A DNA stretch of 64,000 nucleotides from Pontixanthobacter rizhaonensis (GCF_012972675.1 NZ_JABCRE010000002.1:671001-735000), one strand, 5' to 3'. Counted from the first letter of the stretch, positions 26,676 through 36,746 are shown. Notes: generated by a model from the sequence alone, not told the origin. Made by a program: numbers and translations.

Positions 26676-28621
26676 TGGCGGCCGAGCTCGGCCTTGCCGC
26701 CTTATGGCTCGCTGCTGCTTTGTCGGTGTTGCAGCTGATTGGCGGCGCGCTGGCGCAGCGCGATACGAATAGTGATTTGGCGAAGCTGGTTCGCCCTGCC
26801 GCCGTTATGCAGGGATTGCTGGCCGGTTTTGCGTTTCTGGTGTTGCTCTATTTGTTTGCAGTTACCGACCTATCGGTAAAGCTGGTCGCAGCCAATTCGC
26901 ATTCAGACAAGCCGATGATCTTCAAGCTGGCCGGGGCGTGGGGCAATCACGAAGGCTCAATGCTGCTGTGGATCACCGTTATGGCACTGGCAGGCGGTTT
27001 GATCGGCTTTGTTGAACGGCGTTTACCCGAACAGACGATGCAAGCGACATTGGCTGCACAGGCGTTTGTTGGGCTTGGTTTCTATGCCTTCTTGCTGCTG
27101 AGTTCCAACCCGTTTGAACGGCTGCCCGAACCGGCGATGGAAGGGATGGGGCTTAACCCCTTGTTGCAGGATATTGGTTTGGCGTTTCATCCGCCGACAC
27201 TGTATTTTGGCTATGTCGGCCTGTCTGTGGCCTTTAGCTTTGCCGTGGGCGCGCTGCTTACCCGGCAAGTGAACCCGGATTTTGCCCGGGCGATGCGCCC
27301 TTGGGTACTGGGTGCGTGGATTTTCCTGACTCTGGGCATCACGGCGGGCAGCTATTGGGCCTATTACGAGCTCGGCTGGGGCGGCTGGTGGTTCTGGGAC
27401 CCGGTTGAGAATGCTTCCCTCATGCCGTGGCTTGCAGCGACTGCATTGCTTCATTCGGTCAGCGTGCTTGCGGCCCGCGATGCTTTGCGGACATGGACTA
27501 TCATGCTGGGCGTGGTGGCATTTTCGATGTCTATGCTGGGGACATTCCTGGTCCGGTCGGGCATTTTGACCAGCGTTCACGCTTTTGCTGCCGATCCGGA
27601 ACGCGGGACTTTCATTCTTGGTCTGCTGATTTTGTATATTGGCGGTGCATTGCTGCTGTTCGGCCTTAGGGCCAGCAGCATTTCAGAAGGGGACCGGTTC
27701 TCCGTCACCAGCCGTGAGGGCGCGCTGGTATTTAATAATGTCATGTTGAGTGCGATTTTGGGCATTGTATTGCTGGGCACACTCTATCCGCTTTTAACCG
27801 AAGCGTTCGATGTGCGCGTTTCGGTTGGCCCACCATATTTTAATCCTGTTGGCGCGGTCTTTACGATCCCTATGCTGATGGTGATGGCGGTGGGGCCGTT
27901 GCTCCGCTGGCGGCAAGATTCGTTCACCCGCGTAAAATGGCCGATCATCATTTCGGCTGTGGTGATGGTGGCCGTGCTGGCGCTGGTCGTCATTCTGGGA
28001 TCGTACAGCATTCTTGCGGATCTTGGTTTGGCAGTCGCTGTCGCTTTGGGAATAGGCAGCTTCATGCCGCTGCGGGGCCGTAATCTGCTGCGGGTCCCGA
28101 TTGCGACCTGGGGCATGGTGGTCGCGCATTTCGGGATTGCTGTCGCGCTGTTCGGGATGGCCAGCGAGTCGGCATTTTCTGAAGAAAAACTGGCTGCGAT
28201 TTCGGTTGGGGAAAGTACCCAGGTTGGCCCATGGCAAGTCACATTGGATGCAGTCGAGCCAGTGGCAGGCCCGAACTGGACAGCGATTCAAGCCAATTTG
28301 GGCGCCAGCTATGACGGCGGAACGTCAATTGAGCTAACGCCGCAATCGCGCAATTTTTGGGCTCCGCCGCAGGAAACAACTGAAAGCGTTTTGGCAACCC
28401 GTTGGAACGGGCAACTATACGCCGTGGTCGGCAACGAAGCGGGTGATGGCAGGTGGCAATTGCGGCTGTGGTGGAAGCCATTTGTGACGCTGATATGGTA
28501 TGGCGGCATATTGGTCGCCTTGGGCGGCCTGCTGGCACTGATTGGCCGGGTTAAGACAGACTTGAAACGCCGGTATGTGGTGAAGAGAGCCGGTGACCGG
28601 CGCGCGGAGGCCGCATCGTGA
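26675..28621 (+). CDS. ccmF: Heme lyase component CcmF
   Basis: Large inner-membrane protein that attaches heme to apocytochrome c with CcmH. The 648 residues have many membrane segments and the tryptophan-rich motif WGGWWFWDPVENASLMPW. The conserved WGNHEGS region is also present (residues about 88-94). It starts within the ccmE stop (TGATG) and its own stop overlaps the ccmG GTG start. Confidence 0.97.
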   Translation: MAAELGLAALWLAAALSVLQLIGGALAQRDTNSDLAKLVRPAAVMQGLLAGFAFLVLLYLFAVTDLSVKLVAANSHSDKPMIFKLAGAWGNHEGSMLLWITVMALAGGLIGFVERRLPEQTMQATLAAQAFVGLGFYAFLLLSSNPFERLPEPAMEGMGLNPLLQDIGLAFHPPTLYFGYVGLSVAFSFAVGALLTRQVNPDFARAMRPWVLGAWIFLTLGITAGSYWAYYELGWGGWWFWDPVENASLMPWLAATALLHSVSVLAARDALRTWTIMLGVVAFSMSMLGTFLVRSGILTSVHAFAADPERGTFILGLLILYIGGALLLFGLRASSISEGDRFSVTSREGALVFNNVMLSAILGIVLLGTLYPLLTEAFDVRVSVGPPYFNPVGAVFTIPMLMVMAVGPLLRWRQDSFTRVKWPIIISAVVMVAVLALVVILGSYSILADLGLAVAVALGIGSFMPLRGRNLLRVPIATWGMVVAHFGIAVALFGMASESAFSEEKLAAISVGESTQVGPWQVTLDAVEPVAGPNWTAIQANLGASYDGGTSIELTPQSRNFWAPPQETTESVLATRWNGQLYAVVGNEAGDGRWQLRLWWKPFVTLIWYGGILVALGGLLALIGRVKTDLKRRYVVKRAGDRRAEAAS

Positions 28622-29148
28622 ACAAGCTCTGGATATGGGGGCCGCTTGGGCTGTTTTTGATGTTCAGCGGACTGGCGGCGTATCAATTGACGCAGCCCAA
28701 AGACGAATTTGTTCAAAGCACAATGATTGGCAAGCCGATCCCAGATTTTGACCTGCGACCCGCACATCAAGACCGGCCGGGATTGGCGATTGCAGACTTG
28801 AAAGATGGTAAGCCCAAATTGTTGAATATATGGGCCAGTTGGTGCGTGCCATGCATTGCGGAGGCACCGCACCTTGAAGCGCTTAATCGGGCGGGGGCAG
28901 AAATTGTCGGTGTCGCGATCCGGGATCGTCCGGCAGACGTCGCGCGATTTTTGGCGCAGCATGGCAACCCTTACACCCGGATCGGCGCTGATGATCTTTC
29001 CGAAGTGCAATTGAGCGTCGGCTCGTCAGGGGTACCCGAAACGTTCGTGGTGGATGGTAATGGGATCATTCTGCACCAGCATATCGGTGATGTCCGTGCG
29101 GAACATGTCCCAATGCTGCTGCAAAAGCTGGCGGAGGCAGGGGCATGA
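28618..29148 (+). CDS. ccmG: Thiol:disulfide oxidoreductase CcmG/DsbE
   Basis: Membrane-anchored thioredoxin-fold protein that keeps the apocytochrome CXXCH cysteines reduced. The 176 residues have an N-terminal anchor (about 5-23) and the active site WASWCVPC (Cys76, Cys79), with the cis-Pro in SGVPETF. The start is GTG, overlapping the ccmF stop by 4 nt. Confidence 0.96.
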   Translation: MNKLWIWGPLGLFLMFSGLAAYQLTQPKDEFVQSTMIGKPIPDFDLRPAHQDRPGLAIADLKDGKPKLLNIWASWCVPCIAEAPHLEALNRAGAEIVGVAIRDRPADVARFLAQHGNPYTRIGADDLSEVQLSVGSSGVPETFVVDGNGIILHQHIGDVRAEHVPMLLQKLAEAGA

Positions 29149-29555
29149 TGAGGTTCATTCTCGCAATCTTATCGGCCGCGCTGATCGTTATGCCGGCATC
29201 TGCGCAACAAACTTTACCGCCAGCGCCGCTTGCTTACGAGCAATTGTCTGATCCAGCTCAAGAAGAAGCGGCCCAAGCGTTGATGGAAACACTGCGCTGT
29301 CTGAAGTGCCAGAGTCAATCGATTGCCGATAGCGATGCACCGATGGCAGGGGATATGCGCCATCAAGTGCGTTCGCGTATTGCTGCTGGTGAGGAACCCG
29401 AAGCCATCCGTGCTTGGTTGGTAGAGCGGTATGGAGACTATGTCAGTTACGCGCCGACCGTCAGCAATACGACATGGCCGTTATTCGCGATTCCATTACT
29501 GTTATTGATTGTCGCGGGTGTCATCATCCGGCGCCGCGTGGGGAAACGGTCATGA
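29145..29555 (+). CDS. ccmH: Cytochrome c maturation protein CcmH (CcmL-type)
   Basis: Membrane-anchored thiol protein of the heme ligation complex. The 136 residues have a signal peptide, the motif LRCLKCQSQSIADS (Cys52, Cys55) and a C-terminal membrane segment ending in basic residues. This is the short single-domain form; the TPR part found in E. coli CcmH is encoded by the next gene. Two adjacent ATGs (29145, 29148) are possible starts. Confidence 0.95.
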   Translation: MMRFILAILSAALIVMPASAQQTLPPAPLAYEQLSDPAQEEAAQALMETLRCLKCQSQSIADSDAPMAGDMRHQVRSRIAAGEEPEAIRAWLVERYGDYVSYAPTVSNTTWPLFAIPLLLLIVAGVIIRRRVGKRS

Positions 29556-30208
29556 GCTTTATTCCCATTTTGGCCTTGGCGGCTGGGGTGTTCCTGTTCG
29601 CTACCTTTGCGCTGAAACTGCCGCGTGCTGGCTGGACGCTGTTTGGTGCAGCTTTGTTGTTTGGCCTTACCGGTTATGCTTTGCAGGGTTCGCCGGGATA
29701 TGCGGGGGCGCCAAAAAGCGGTGCGCCCGCACTATCGGAAGACAATTTCGCCATGATTGATGCCCGCCGGGAGTTTTTCGATCCGACCACTGTTCCCAGC
29801 CGCTTTGTGACGGTTTCAGATGGTTTCTCCCGCAATGGCCAGTTCCAAGATGCCGCCAATATGCTGCGTAATGCGGTTGCTGAAAATCCGGGCGATACAG
29901 AAGCGTGGGTGGCGTTGGGTAATGCAATCATCGAGCACGCAGACGGGACGCTGACACCGGCGGCGCTCTATGCCTATTCGCGCGCAGACCGTATATCCCC
30001 TGGGCATCCCGCAGCTTCCTATTTCCTGGGGGTAGGTTTGTTGCGTTCCGGCCGGCCCGGGGAAGCCCGTGGAGTGTGGGCCGATATGCTGGAAAATGCC
30101 CCAGAAGACGCTGGTTGGAAACCGCAATTGGAAGATCGCCTTCAGCGGCTTGACCAATTGCTGACGCAAATTGGCCCGCAAGGCCCTGTTGCCGTTCCGG
30201 CACAGTGA
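29552..30208 (+). CDS. TPR-containing cytochrome c biogenesis protein (CcmI-like)
   Basis: Probably the apocytochrome-binding chaperone that works with CcmF/CcmH. The 218 residues have two N-terminal hydrophobic segments (about 4-21 and 28-44) followed by TPR-like helices: NGQFQDAANMLRNAVAENPGDTEAWVALGNA and HPAASYFLGVGLLRSGRPGEARGVW. It is shorter than classical CcmI, with fewer repeats. The ATG overlaps the ccmH stop by ATGA; an upstream in-frame start at 29414 lies inside ccmH and is rejected. Function is inferred from position and fold. Confidence 0.85.
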   Translation: MSFIPILALAAGVFLFATFALKLPRAGWTLFGAALLFGLTGYALQGSPGYAGAPKSGAPALSEDNFAMIDARREFFDPTTVPSRFVTVSDGFSRNGQFQDAANMLRNAVAENPGDTEAWVALGNAIIEHADGTLTPAALYAYSRADRISPGHPAASYFLGVGLLRSGRPGEARGVWADMLENAPEDAGWKPQLEDRLQRLDQLLTQIGPQGPVAVPAQ

Positions 30209-30307
30209 ATTTTCCCGCAGTTGCAGCATAGTTTGGTTGCTGCTAGGCGCGCTGCCTTTCCGGTCGCCATGGTGACGCCGGAGTAATGCAGTCGGGATAA
30301 CCGATTT

Positions 30308-32233
30308 ATGAGCGAAACCGCGAAGCACGTTGTTGCCGCCCCTCCGGGCGCACAAGCTGGCCATAGCGCGACCTCCACCAAGCTGGCGGTCGGCGCGATT
30401 GGTATTGTGTTTGGCGATATCGGCACGAGCCCGCTATATGCCTTTCGCGAGACCTTTGCGGGCACCGCCAATGTAGCGATCGACCGGATGCATGTGCTGG
30501 GTGTTGTGAGCCTGATCTTCTGGTCGATGCTGCTGGTTGTGGCGATCCAATATGTCACGATCCTGATGCGCGCGGATAATAAGGGGCAGGGCGGCAGCCT
30601 CGCACTCGTTGCGCTCCTGTCGCGGCATATGGGCAAGTCGAGCTATGGCTGGCTGGTCATCCTATTGGGCGTGTTTGCGACTTCGCTGTTCTACGGTGAC
30701 AGCATGATCACACCCGCAATTTCTGTGCTTTCAGCGGTTGAAGGTCTTACAGTCGTGGACGCGGGATTGCAGCAATATGTGATTCCTATCGCGTTAGGGC
30801 TGCTGGTCTTCCTGTTCATGCTCCAAGCGAGGGGGACGGCTAAGGTCGGGGCCTTGTTCGCGCCAGTGATGATCGTGTGGTTTCTCGTTCTTGCGCTGCT
30901 GGGCGGATGGCAGATTATGCAGAACCCCGACATCCTGTGGGCGCTAAATCCGTATTATGCGGTGATGTTCTTCGTAACTGATGGCTTTGTTGCCTTCCTC
31001 GCACTTGGCGCTGTGGTGCTGGCTGTGACAGGTTCTGAGGCGCTTTATTCCGACATGGGCCACTTTGGGCGAGGGCCAATGCGTTTGAGCTGGTTCGGCT
31101 TTGTCATGCCGTGCCTCCTGCTCAACTATTTCGGCCAAGGCGCGATGATTGCAGGCCTACCGGCAGAGGAAGCCGCTGTCGTCGTCCAGAACCCGTTCTT
31201 CTTACTAGCGAGCGAAGAGTGGCGCCTGCCGCTCGTTTTCCTTGCCACCGTCGCGACTTTCATCGCGAGCCAAGCGGTGATCTCCGGTGCGTTCTCGATC
31301 ACGCATCAGGCGGTGCAGATGGGCTTCATGCCGCGCCTCTCTATCCTGCATACGAGCGAGACCGAAGGCGGGCAGATATACATTCCGTTCGTGAACTGGG
31401 CGCTGATGGTCGCGGTCATCATCCTGGTGTTGACCTTCCAAAGCTCTTCTAACCTTGCGAGTGCTTACGGCATCGCGGTGACCGGAGCCGTCACGATCGA
31501 CACGCTCTTAATGGCGGTCCTGTTGGTCGGCGTGTGGAAGTGGAAGTGGTGGTATGCTGCGCCCGTCGTGATCCTGTTCTTGATCGTGGACGGGGCGTAT
31601 TTTGCCGCAAACCTGACCAAAGTGCCCGATGGTGGTTGGTTCCCGCTGCTGGTGGGCGCGATTACCTTTACCCTGCTGACGACTTGGGCGCGCGGTCGCA
31701 AATTGATGCGCGAGCGGATGGGCGAAGTGGCTCTGCCGATGGAGATATTTGCGAAATCAGCCAAAAACAGCGCCACGCGCGTTCCCGGCACTGCGATCTT
31801 TATGGCATCGGCCAAGGGCGGGGTGCCATCCGCGCTGCTGCATAATATCAAGCACAATAAGGTACTGCACGAGCGGGTGGTGATCCTGACGGTCGAGATT
31901 GCCGAGATACCCTATGTCGACCCGGAGAAGCGGTGCGAATATCATGATCTGGGTGACGGCTTCTTCCGCGGCGTTCTGCATTATGGCTTCATGGAAGAAA
32001 CCAACGTTCCCGAAGGTCTGAAGAAAATGGACCGCTGCGGCGGCGAATTTGACATGATGCAGACCAGCTTCTTCCTGTCACGCCAAACATTGCTGCCATC
32101 GGACAAGCCGGGAATGCCGATCTGGCGCGAGAAGATTTTTGCATGGATGCTGCGCAACTCAGCAACCGCAATGGAGTTCTTCAGATTGCCGACCAACCGT
32201 GTGGTGGAGCTAGGTAGTCAGGTGCGGATTTAA
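30308..32233 (+). CDS. kup: KUP-family low-affinity potassium uptake transporter
   Basis: Proton-coupled K+ importer of the inner membrane. The 641 residues have about 12 membrane segments in the first 430 residues, starting with [19 protein letters not shown], the family signature, then [20 protein letters not shown], and a C-terminal cytoplasmic domain ([11 protein letters not shown]). Codons look richer in G/C at third positions than the ccm genes before it; this was not computed. The next gene starts 12 bases after its stop. Confidence 0.95.
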   Translation: MSETAKHVVAAPPGAQAGHSATSTKLAVGAIGIVFGDIGTSPLYAFRETFAGTANVAIDRMHVLGVVSLIFWSMLLVVAIQYVTILMRADNKGQGGSLALVALLSRHMGKSSYGWLVILLGVFATSLFYGDSMITPAISVLSAVEGLTVVDAGLQQYVIPIALGLLVFLFMLQARGTAKVGALFAPVMIVWFLVLALLGGWQIMQNPDILWALNPYYAVMFFVTDGFVAFLALGAVVLAVTGSEALYSDMGHFGRGPMRLSWFGFVMPCLLLNYFGQGAMIAGLPAEEAAVVVQNPFFLLASEEWRLPLVFLATVATFIASQAVISGAFSITHQAVQMGFMPRLSILHTSETEGGQIYIPFVNWALMVAVIILVLTFQSSSNLASAYGIAVTGAVTIDTLLMAVLLVGVWKWKWWYAAPVVILFLIVDGAYFAANLTKVPDGGWFPLLVGAITFTLLTTWARGRKLMRERMGEVALPMEIFAKSAKNSATRVPGTAIFMASAKGGVPSALLHNIKHNKVLHERVVILTVEIAEIPYVDPEKRCEYHDLGDGFFRGVLHYGFMEETNVPEGLKKMDRCGGEFDMMQTSFFLSRQTLLPSDKPGMPIWREKIFAWMLRNSATAMEFFRLPTNRVVELGSQVRI

Positions 32234-32244
32234 GGGGCTGCTAA

Positions 32245-33174
32245 TTGCGACCATCATTTAATGGGCATCCATCCTGGCTGGATTACCGTTCCATTGTCCG
32301 GCAAGAATTCTCGATTGATCTTCCAGAAGAGATCGCAGAGCACTGGTGTAGAATTCGCGGTCACGATATCCGCATAGATGAGTGGCTGCCTGATGGAGAG
32401 CCGCTTGGAACAATAGTCTGCGTGCACGGCGCCGGTGGCAATGGACGTATTCTGGCGCCATTTGCCAAAGCCTTTCAGCAAGCAGGTTGGCGCGTGATTG
32501 CGCCGGATTTGCCCGGATACGGCATGACGCAGACTGTGGCTGGTCATGAATGGTCATATGCAGATTGGCCGCTCGTTATTGCTGATTTGGCCAAAGTTCA
32601 ATCGGGCAAAGTTGTCCTTGCCGGGGCCTCTATGGGAGGATTGACGGCAGTCTATGCAGCTCAGCATGTGCAAGATTTGGCAGGCGTTATCGTTACAACC
32701 CTAATCGATTTGGCGGAGGAAGAGACCTTCGTAAAAGCTGCCCGCTGGAAGCTTTTGGGCCGGTTGTCGATATTCGGCATGAAAGTTATGCCGTTCTTGC
32801 TTGATCGTTTGCCGCTGCCGTTGTCCGCCGTTGCGCCGCTTAAAGCGATGAGCGCGAACCGCGCGATGCAAAAATACTTCCAGACGGACCAGTTTTTGGG
32901 AAGGAATTGGCTTCCTGTTAAGTTCTGGCGGAGCGTCCATAATTACCGTATCTCCCCCATTCAGCTCGATTGCCGATTGCTATTGGTTCATCCGGGTAAG
33001 GATGATTGGACACCATATTCGGTCAGTCTTCAAATATACGATAGGATCGGCGCTGAAAAAACAGCTGTAAAGCTGAGCAATGGGAGCCATCTCCCGCTCG
33101 AACAGCCCGCATATGACGAGATGTGCTCGGAGCTTGGCTCGTTCCTGCAGGAGCTATCTGCTGCTGATCTGTGA
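32245..33174 (+). CDS. Alpha/beta-hydrolase fold protein
   Basis: A 309-residue hydrolase of unknown substrate. It has the oxyanion-hole region VCVHGAGGNG (about 58-67), the nucleophile elbow GASMGG (Ser129), an acidic residue in HPGKDDWTP (Asp253 or Asp254) and the catalytic His282 in NGSHLPLEQP. No signal peptide is seen, so it is probably cytoplasmic. The start is a TTG with AAGGGG 7 bases upstream; no ATG occurs before residue 84, and a start there would lose the oxyanion-hole region. It may be co-transcribed with kup and converges with yciB two bases later. Confidence 0.82.
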   Translation: MRPSFNGHPSWLDYRSIVRQEFSIDLPEEIAEHWCRIRGHDIRIDEWLPDGEPLGTIVCVHGAGGNGRILAPFAKAFQQAGWRVIAPDLPGYGMTQTVAGHEWSYADWPLVIADLAKVQSGKVVLAGASMGGLTAVYAAQHVQDLAGVIVTTLIDLAEEETFVKAARWKLLGRLSIFGMKVMPFLLDRLPLPLSAVAPLKAMSANRAMQKYFQTDQFLGRNWLPVKFWRSVHNYRISPIQLDCRLLLVHPGKDDWTPYSVSLQIYDRIGAEKTAVKLSNGSHLPLEQPAYDEMCSELGSFLQELSAADL

Positions 33175-33176
33175 AC

Positions 33177-33839
33177 TCAATCTGCTTGGCCAGATGCATT
33201 TTCGCCAACATCCAGACCATTCTTCAGCAGCATCGGTATCTGGCTGAAAGTGAACAGGAATGTCAGCGGCATAAACACCCAGAATTTGGCCCAGAGCCAT
33301 GTCTCAAAAGTGCCATTATCAACATTGTAGAAATAGCGCAGGGCCTCATTGAGCGCTGCGAGAGCAAGGAAGAATACACCCCAGTTGCGCGACAGTTTGA
33401 GCCAGCCATTGTCGCTTAACCCCTCGAATGCAGCTTCGAGCAGGATTTTCAGCATCGCCTTTTGCTTCATATATCCGACCAGCAAAATGACCCCGAAGGC
33501 CCCATAAATAATGGTCGGCTTGAGCTGTACAAAGGTCGGGTCACCGAAGAAAATTGTCAGCGCACCAAAGCCGACAATCAGCGCCGTCGAGAAAAGCAAC
33601 ATCGGGGAGACTTTGCCCAATTTCCATTTGGAAAAGGCCAGTGCGATTACGGCTGCAACCATGAAGGCGAGCGTACCTTTAATCACCGCAGCAATCTCTG
33701 CAACGGCCTCACTTTCTTCGGGCGAGTAGTATTTATAGACGCCGAGGAAGACCACGAGCGGTCCATAATCGACCGCTACATTCAGCCAGCCGGAACCCTT
33801 CTTGGCTTCTGCCGGTGTCTCAGTTTGTGCTTCTGTCAT
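33177..33839 (-). CDS. yciB: Inner-membrane protein YciB/IspZ (septation protein A family)
   Basis: A 220-residue polytopic membrane protein of the IspZ/YciB family, linked to cell-envelope integrity and septation. It has about five membrane segments and family patterns such as DYGPLVVFLGVYKY, SPMLLFSTALIVGFG, FGDPTFVQLKPTI and NWGVFFLALAALNE. It starts within the ftsY stop (shared base) and is the last gene of a dapF-mtaB-ftsY-yciB run. Confidence 0.93.
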   Translation of the reverse strand: MTEAQTETPAEAKKGSGWLNVAVDYGPLVVFLGVYKYYSPEESEAVAEIAAVIKGTLAFMVAAVIALAFSKWKLGKVSPMLLFSTALIVGFGALTIFFGDPTFVQLKPTIIYGAFGVILLVGYMKQKAMLKILLEAAFEGLSDNGWLKLSRNWGVFFLALAALNEALRYFYNVDNGTFETWLWAKFWVFMPLTFLFTFSQIPMLLKNGLDVGENASGQAD

Positions 33840-34762
33840 CAGGCCACTCCGGCAATAACGCGCGCGACCAGATCGGGGTCGAACGGGCGCAAATCATCTA
33901 TTTTTTCGCCTACACCAATCGCGTGGATCGGCAGGCCGTATTGTTCCGCTGCGGCGACCAGCACCCCGCCGCGCGCTGTTCCATCCAGCTTGGTCATGAT
34001 CAGCCCGGTGACGCCGGCAACCTCTTTGAAGGTTTCAATTTGGGCGAGGGCGTTTTGGCCATTCGTCGCATCCAGAACGAGCACGACATCATGGGGGGCT
34101 TCTGGGTTCAGGCGGCCCAGGACTTTGCGGATTTTGGCGAGCTCATCCATCAATTCGCGCTTGTTTTGAAGGCGGCCAGCAGTGTCGACGATAAGCGCAT
34201 CAATGCCTTGATCCGTCGCTGCTTTTACACCGTCAAACACAATACTGGCCGGGTCACCGCCTTCTGCACCGCGAATGATTGGGACACCGATCCGCTCCGC
34301 CCATGTTGCCAATTGCCCGATCGCAGCAGCACGGAATGTGTCCCCGGCCGCCAGCATCACGCCGTAATCATCTTCCTGAAACAGGTGAGCCACTTTGGCG
34401 ATAGTCGTGGTCTTGCCGCTGCCGTTAACACCGATCACCAGCAATACTTGCGGGCGAGGGAAAGCGACAACTTCCAACGGTTTGGCAACAGGACGCAATA
34501 TTTCAGCGATTTCTTCCGCTACGGCTTCTTTCAGCTCTGTTTCGGTCATGCTGAGACCGAATTTCTTATCCGACAGTTTCTGCCGAATACGCGATGCCGC
34601 CGAGGGGCCCAAGTCCGACAGGATGAGAGCATCTTCAACATCGTCCAGCGTGCTATCGTCCAGCTTCGCAGTGCTGACCACGCTGGTGAGGTTTTCAGAC
34701 AAGCGCTCCGACGTTTTGCGGAATCCGCCAAACAGGCGATCTTTCCAGCTAGTCTCACTCAT
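33839..34762 (-). CDS. ftsY: Signal recognition particle receptor FtsY
   Basis: GTPase that receives SRP-ribosome complexes at the inner membrane. The 307 residues comprise the NG domain with almost no acidic A domain. The P-loop is GVNGSGKTTT (111-120); DTAGR and TKLDGTARGG follow. Compared with E. coli FtsY (about 500) it is short, as is common in alphaproteobacteria. The ATG overlaps the mtaB stop by ATGA. Confidence 0.97.
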   Translation of the reverse strand: MSETSWKDRLFGGFRKTSERLSENLTSVVSTAKLDDSTLDDVEDALILSDLGPSAASRIRQKLSDKKFGLSMTETELKEAVAEEIAEILRPVAKPLEVVAFPRPQVLLVIGVNGSGKTTTIAKVAHLFQEDDYGVMLAAGDTFRAAAIGQLATWAERIGVPIIRGAEGGDPASIVFDGVKAATDQGIDALIVDTAGRLQNKRELMDELAKIRKVLGRLNPEAPHDVVLVLDATNGQNALAQIETFKEVAGVTGLIMTKLDGTARGGVLVAAAEQYGLPIHAIGVGEKIDDLRPFDPDLVARVIAGVA

Positions 34763-35943
34763 TGCAGTAAACCTTTGTCGAAATGGGTCGGCGTTATGGT
34801 TGTTATTGTGCCCGCCGATACGCCTTCAGGCACAGCAACTCTTACGAAGTTGGGCGCATAGCCGGTGCCATCGCGTTCTGCGAGGACTGAAAGCGGTTTA
34901 CCCACCTGATCGGCCAGCCAGCGATTGCGCTGCGTCGCCACATCTTGGCGCAATTCCGCGGCACGCCGCTTGATAGTCGGGCGTTCGAGCTGCGGCATTC
35001 TTGCAGCCGGGGTGTTCGGGCGCGGTGAATAGGGGAAGATATGACCGTGCACTATCTCCAGTTCATGAATGATGGAGCGGTTGGCGGCGTGCATCGTATC
35101 GTCTTCGGTGGGAAAACCGGCGATTAAATCAGCACCAATCGCGATATCCGGTCGCCGCGCCTTGATCCGGGACACGAGTTCTACCGCGTCGGCGCGCAAA
35201 TGCCGCCGTTTCATGCGCTTCAGAATCATATCGTGGCCATGTTGGAGCGAGAGGTGCAAATGCGGCATCAGGCGCTGTTCGCTGCAAAACAATTCTTCCA
35301 ACACGGGATCAACTTCAATTCCGTCAAGCGATGACATTCTCAGCCGTTGCAAGTCCGGAAATTCGTTCAGGATGGCTGCGATCAAACTTCCCAGGGGCGG
35401 GGTGCCAGTGAGGTCGTGCCCCCAAGAGGTTACGTCGACGCCGGTAAGAACAATTTCCGGCGCGCCTTGGTCAAGATGCCGTTCAACCTGCCGCAGCACG
35501 TCCAGAATGGTCATTGATCGGCTTTTGCCGCGCCCCTGCGGGATTACACAGAATGTGCAGGCATGGTCGCAGCCGTTTTGGACAGCGATAAATGCGCGGG
35601 TCCGGGCCGGAACGTGGGGCGGGGCGTCCAGTGGCACATTCCAGGCACGCGGATCAAGTTTACGCGTATTGGCGATCAGGCCGTCCACCTCTGGCATCGC
35701 GCTCAATTGTTCGCGTTCAATGTCAGCCGCGCAGCCGGTAACCAGCAAACGGGCATCAGGCTTCGCCTTACGCGCTTTGCGGATGGCTTGGCGGGTCTGA
35801 CGGACCGCTTCGGAGGTGACAGCGCAGCTGTTGATCACCACCACATCGTCTTCACCAGCCAGCATCGCTTCGATCTGTTCGCTTTCCGAAATGTTCAAGC
35901 GGCAACCGAGTGAAACTACCTTGTCAGAGCGTGCGGCAGTCAT
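34759..35943 (-). CDS. mtaB: tRNA t6A37 methylthiotransferase MtaB-like
   Basis: Radical-SAM enzyme that adds a methylthio group to t6A at position 37 of ANN-decoding tRNAs. The 394 residues have the UPF0004 domain with three Cys (C14, C40, C71) for one Fe-S cluster and the radical-SAM motif CDHACTFC (C125, C129, C132) for the other. The short C-terminal TRAM-like part follows GKPLSVLAE. MiaB and RimO are relatives; the SLGCRLNISESE start and length favour MtaB. It overlaps both neighbours by 4 nt. Confidence 0.9.
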   Translation of the reverse strand: MTAARSDKVVSLGCRLNISESEQIEAMLAGEDDVVVINSCAVTSEAVRQTRQAIRKARKAKPDARLLVTGCAADIEREQLSAMPEVDGLIANTRKLDPRAWNVPLDAPPHVPARTRAFIAVQNGCDHACTFCVIPQGRGKSRSMTILDVLRQVERHLDQGAPEIVLTGVDVTSWGHDLTGTPPLGSLIAAILNEFPDLQRLRMSSLDGIEVDPVLEELFCSEQRLMPHLHLSLQHGHDMILKRMKRRHLRADAVELVSRIKARRPDIAIGADLIAGFPTEDDTMHAANRSIIHELEIVHGHIFPYSPRPNTPAARMPQLERPTIKRRAAELRQDVATQRNRWLADQVGKPLSVLAERDGTGYAPNFVRVAVPEGVSAGTITTITPTHFDKGLLQ

Positions 35944-36746
35944 GCGTAATCATCCCATTCGAATGATCCGCGATACGACTCTGTCGCCGGGCCTTCCATT
36001 ATAATCGAAGATCCTGCTTCCCATTCTATCGTCAGCACCCCGCCGGGAAGCCGCACTGTCGCTGGTGATGCCACAAGACCTTGCCGGATGGCAGCCACAG
36101 CGGTGGCGCAGGCCCCCGTTCCGCAAGCCTTGGTTAGACCAACGCCGCGTTCCCACACCCTTAGATGGATTGTTCCGTCGCGAATATCGGCGACGTTCAC
36201 ATTGATACGTTCCGGAAATAACGGGTCGTGTTCGATAATTGGGCCAAGCCGGTCGAGGGGTACAGCTTCGCTATCCCTGACAAAGAAGATCACATGGGGG
36301 TTGCCAACGTTGACCGCCGCCGGAGTGTCGAGGTCGTCCCACGAAACCGGCATTGCAGAGGTATCCATCGGATAGTCTAACGGGATCGCATCCCAGTCGA
36401 AGCGTGGAGGCCCCATATCGACACGCGCGCCGCCCTTGGTTGGGGACAATTCAATAATCCCGCCGCTGGTCTCAACCCGTGCCTGCGCGCCGTGCAATAG
36501 AGCCACCGCGCGCGAGGCGTTGCCGCAGGCTTCGACTTCGCCGCCATCGGCATTGAATATCCGCATGGCAAAATCTGCTGTGTTTGATGGCTCCAGCACA
36601 ATCAGCTGATCACAACCAATCCCGGTGTGCCGATTGGCCAATGCGGCGGCCACAGCTGATGTCAAATCGGGCAGCGAGTTGCTCCGCCCGTCCAGCATGA
36701 TGAAATCATTGCCTAGGCCATGCATTTTGGTGAATGGAATGCGCAT
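35940..36746 (-). CDS. dapF: Diaminopimelate epimerase
   Basis: Converts LL- to meso-diaminopimelate for lysine and peptidoglycan synthesis. The 268 residues start MRIPFTKMHGLGNDF; the two catalytic Cys are Cys74 in EACGNASRA and Cys208 in KACGTGACA. A GTG one codon upstream (36749) is an alternative start; neither has a clear ribosome site. First gene of the dapF-mtaB-ftsY-yciB run. Confidence 0.96.
   Translation of the reverse strand: MRIPFTKMHGLGNDFIMLDGRSNSLPDLTSAVAAALANRHTGIGCDQLIVLEPSNTADFAMRIFNADGGEVEACGNASRAVALLHGAQARVETSGGIIELSPTKGGARVDMGPPRFDWDAIPLDYPMDTSAMPVSWDDLDTPAAVNVGNPHVIFFVRDSEAVPLDRLGPIIEHDPLFPERINVNVADIRDGTIHLRVWERGVGLTKACGTGACATAVAAIRQGLVASPATVRLPGGVLTIEWEAGSSIIMEGPATESYRGSFEWDDYA

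Noticed and set aside
33815-34861. A 348-codon open frame on the plus strand opposite ftsY
   Set aside because: ftsY carries all SRP-GTPase motifs; the opposite frame has no domain and no ribosome site.
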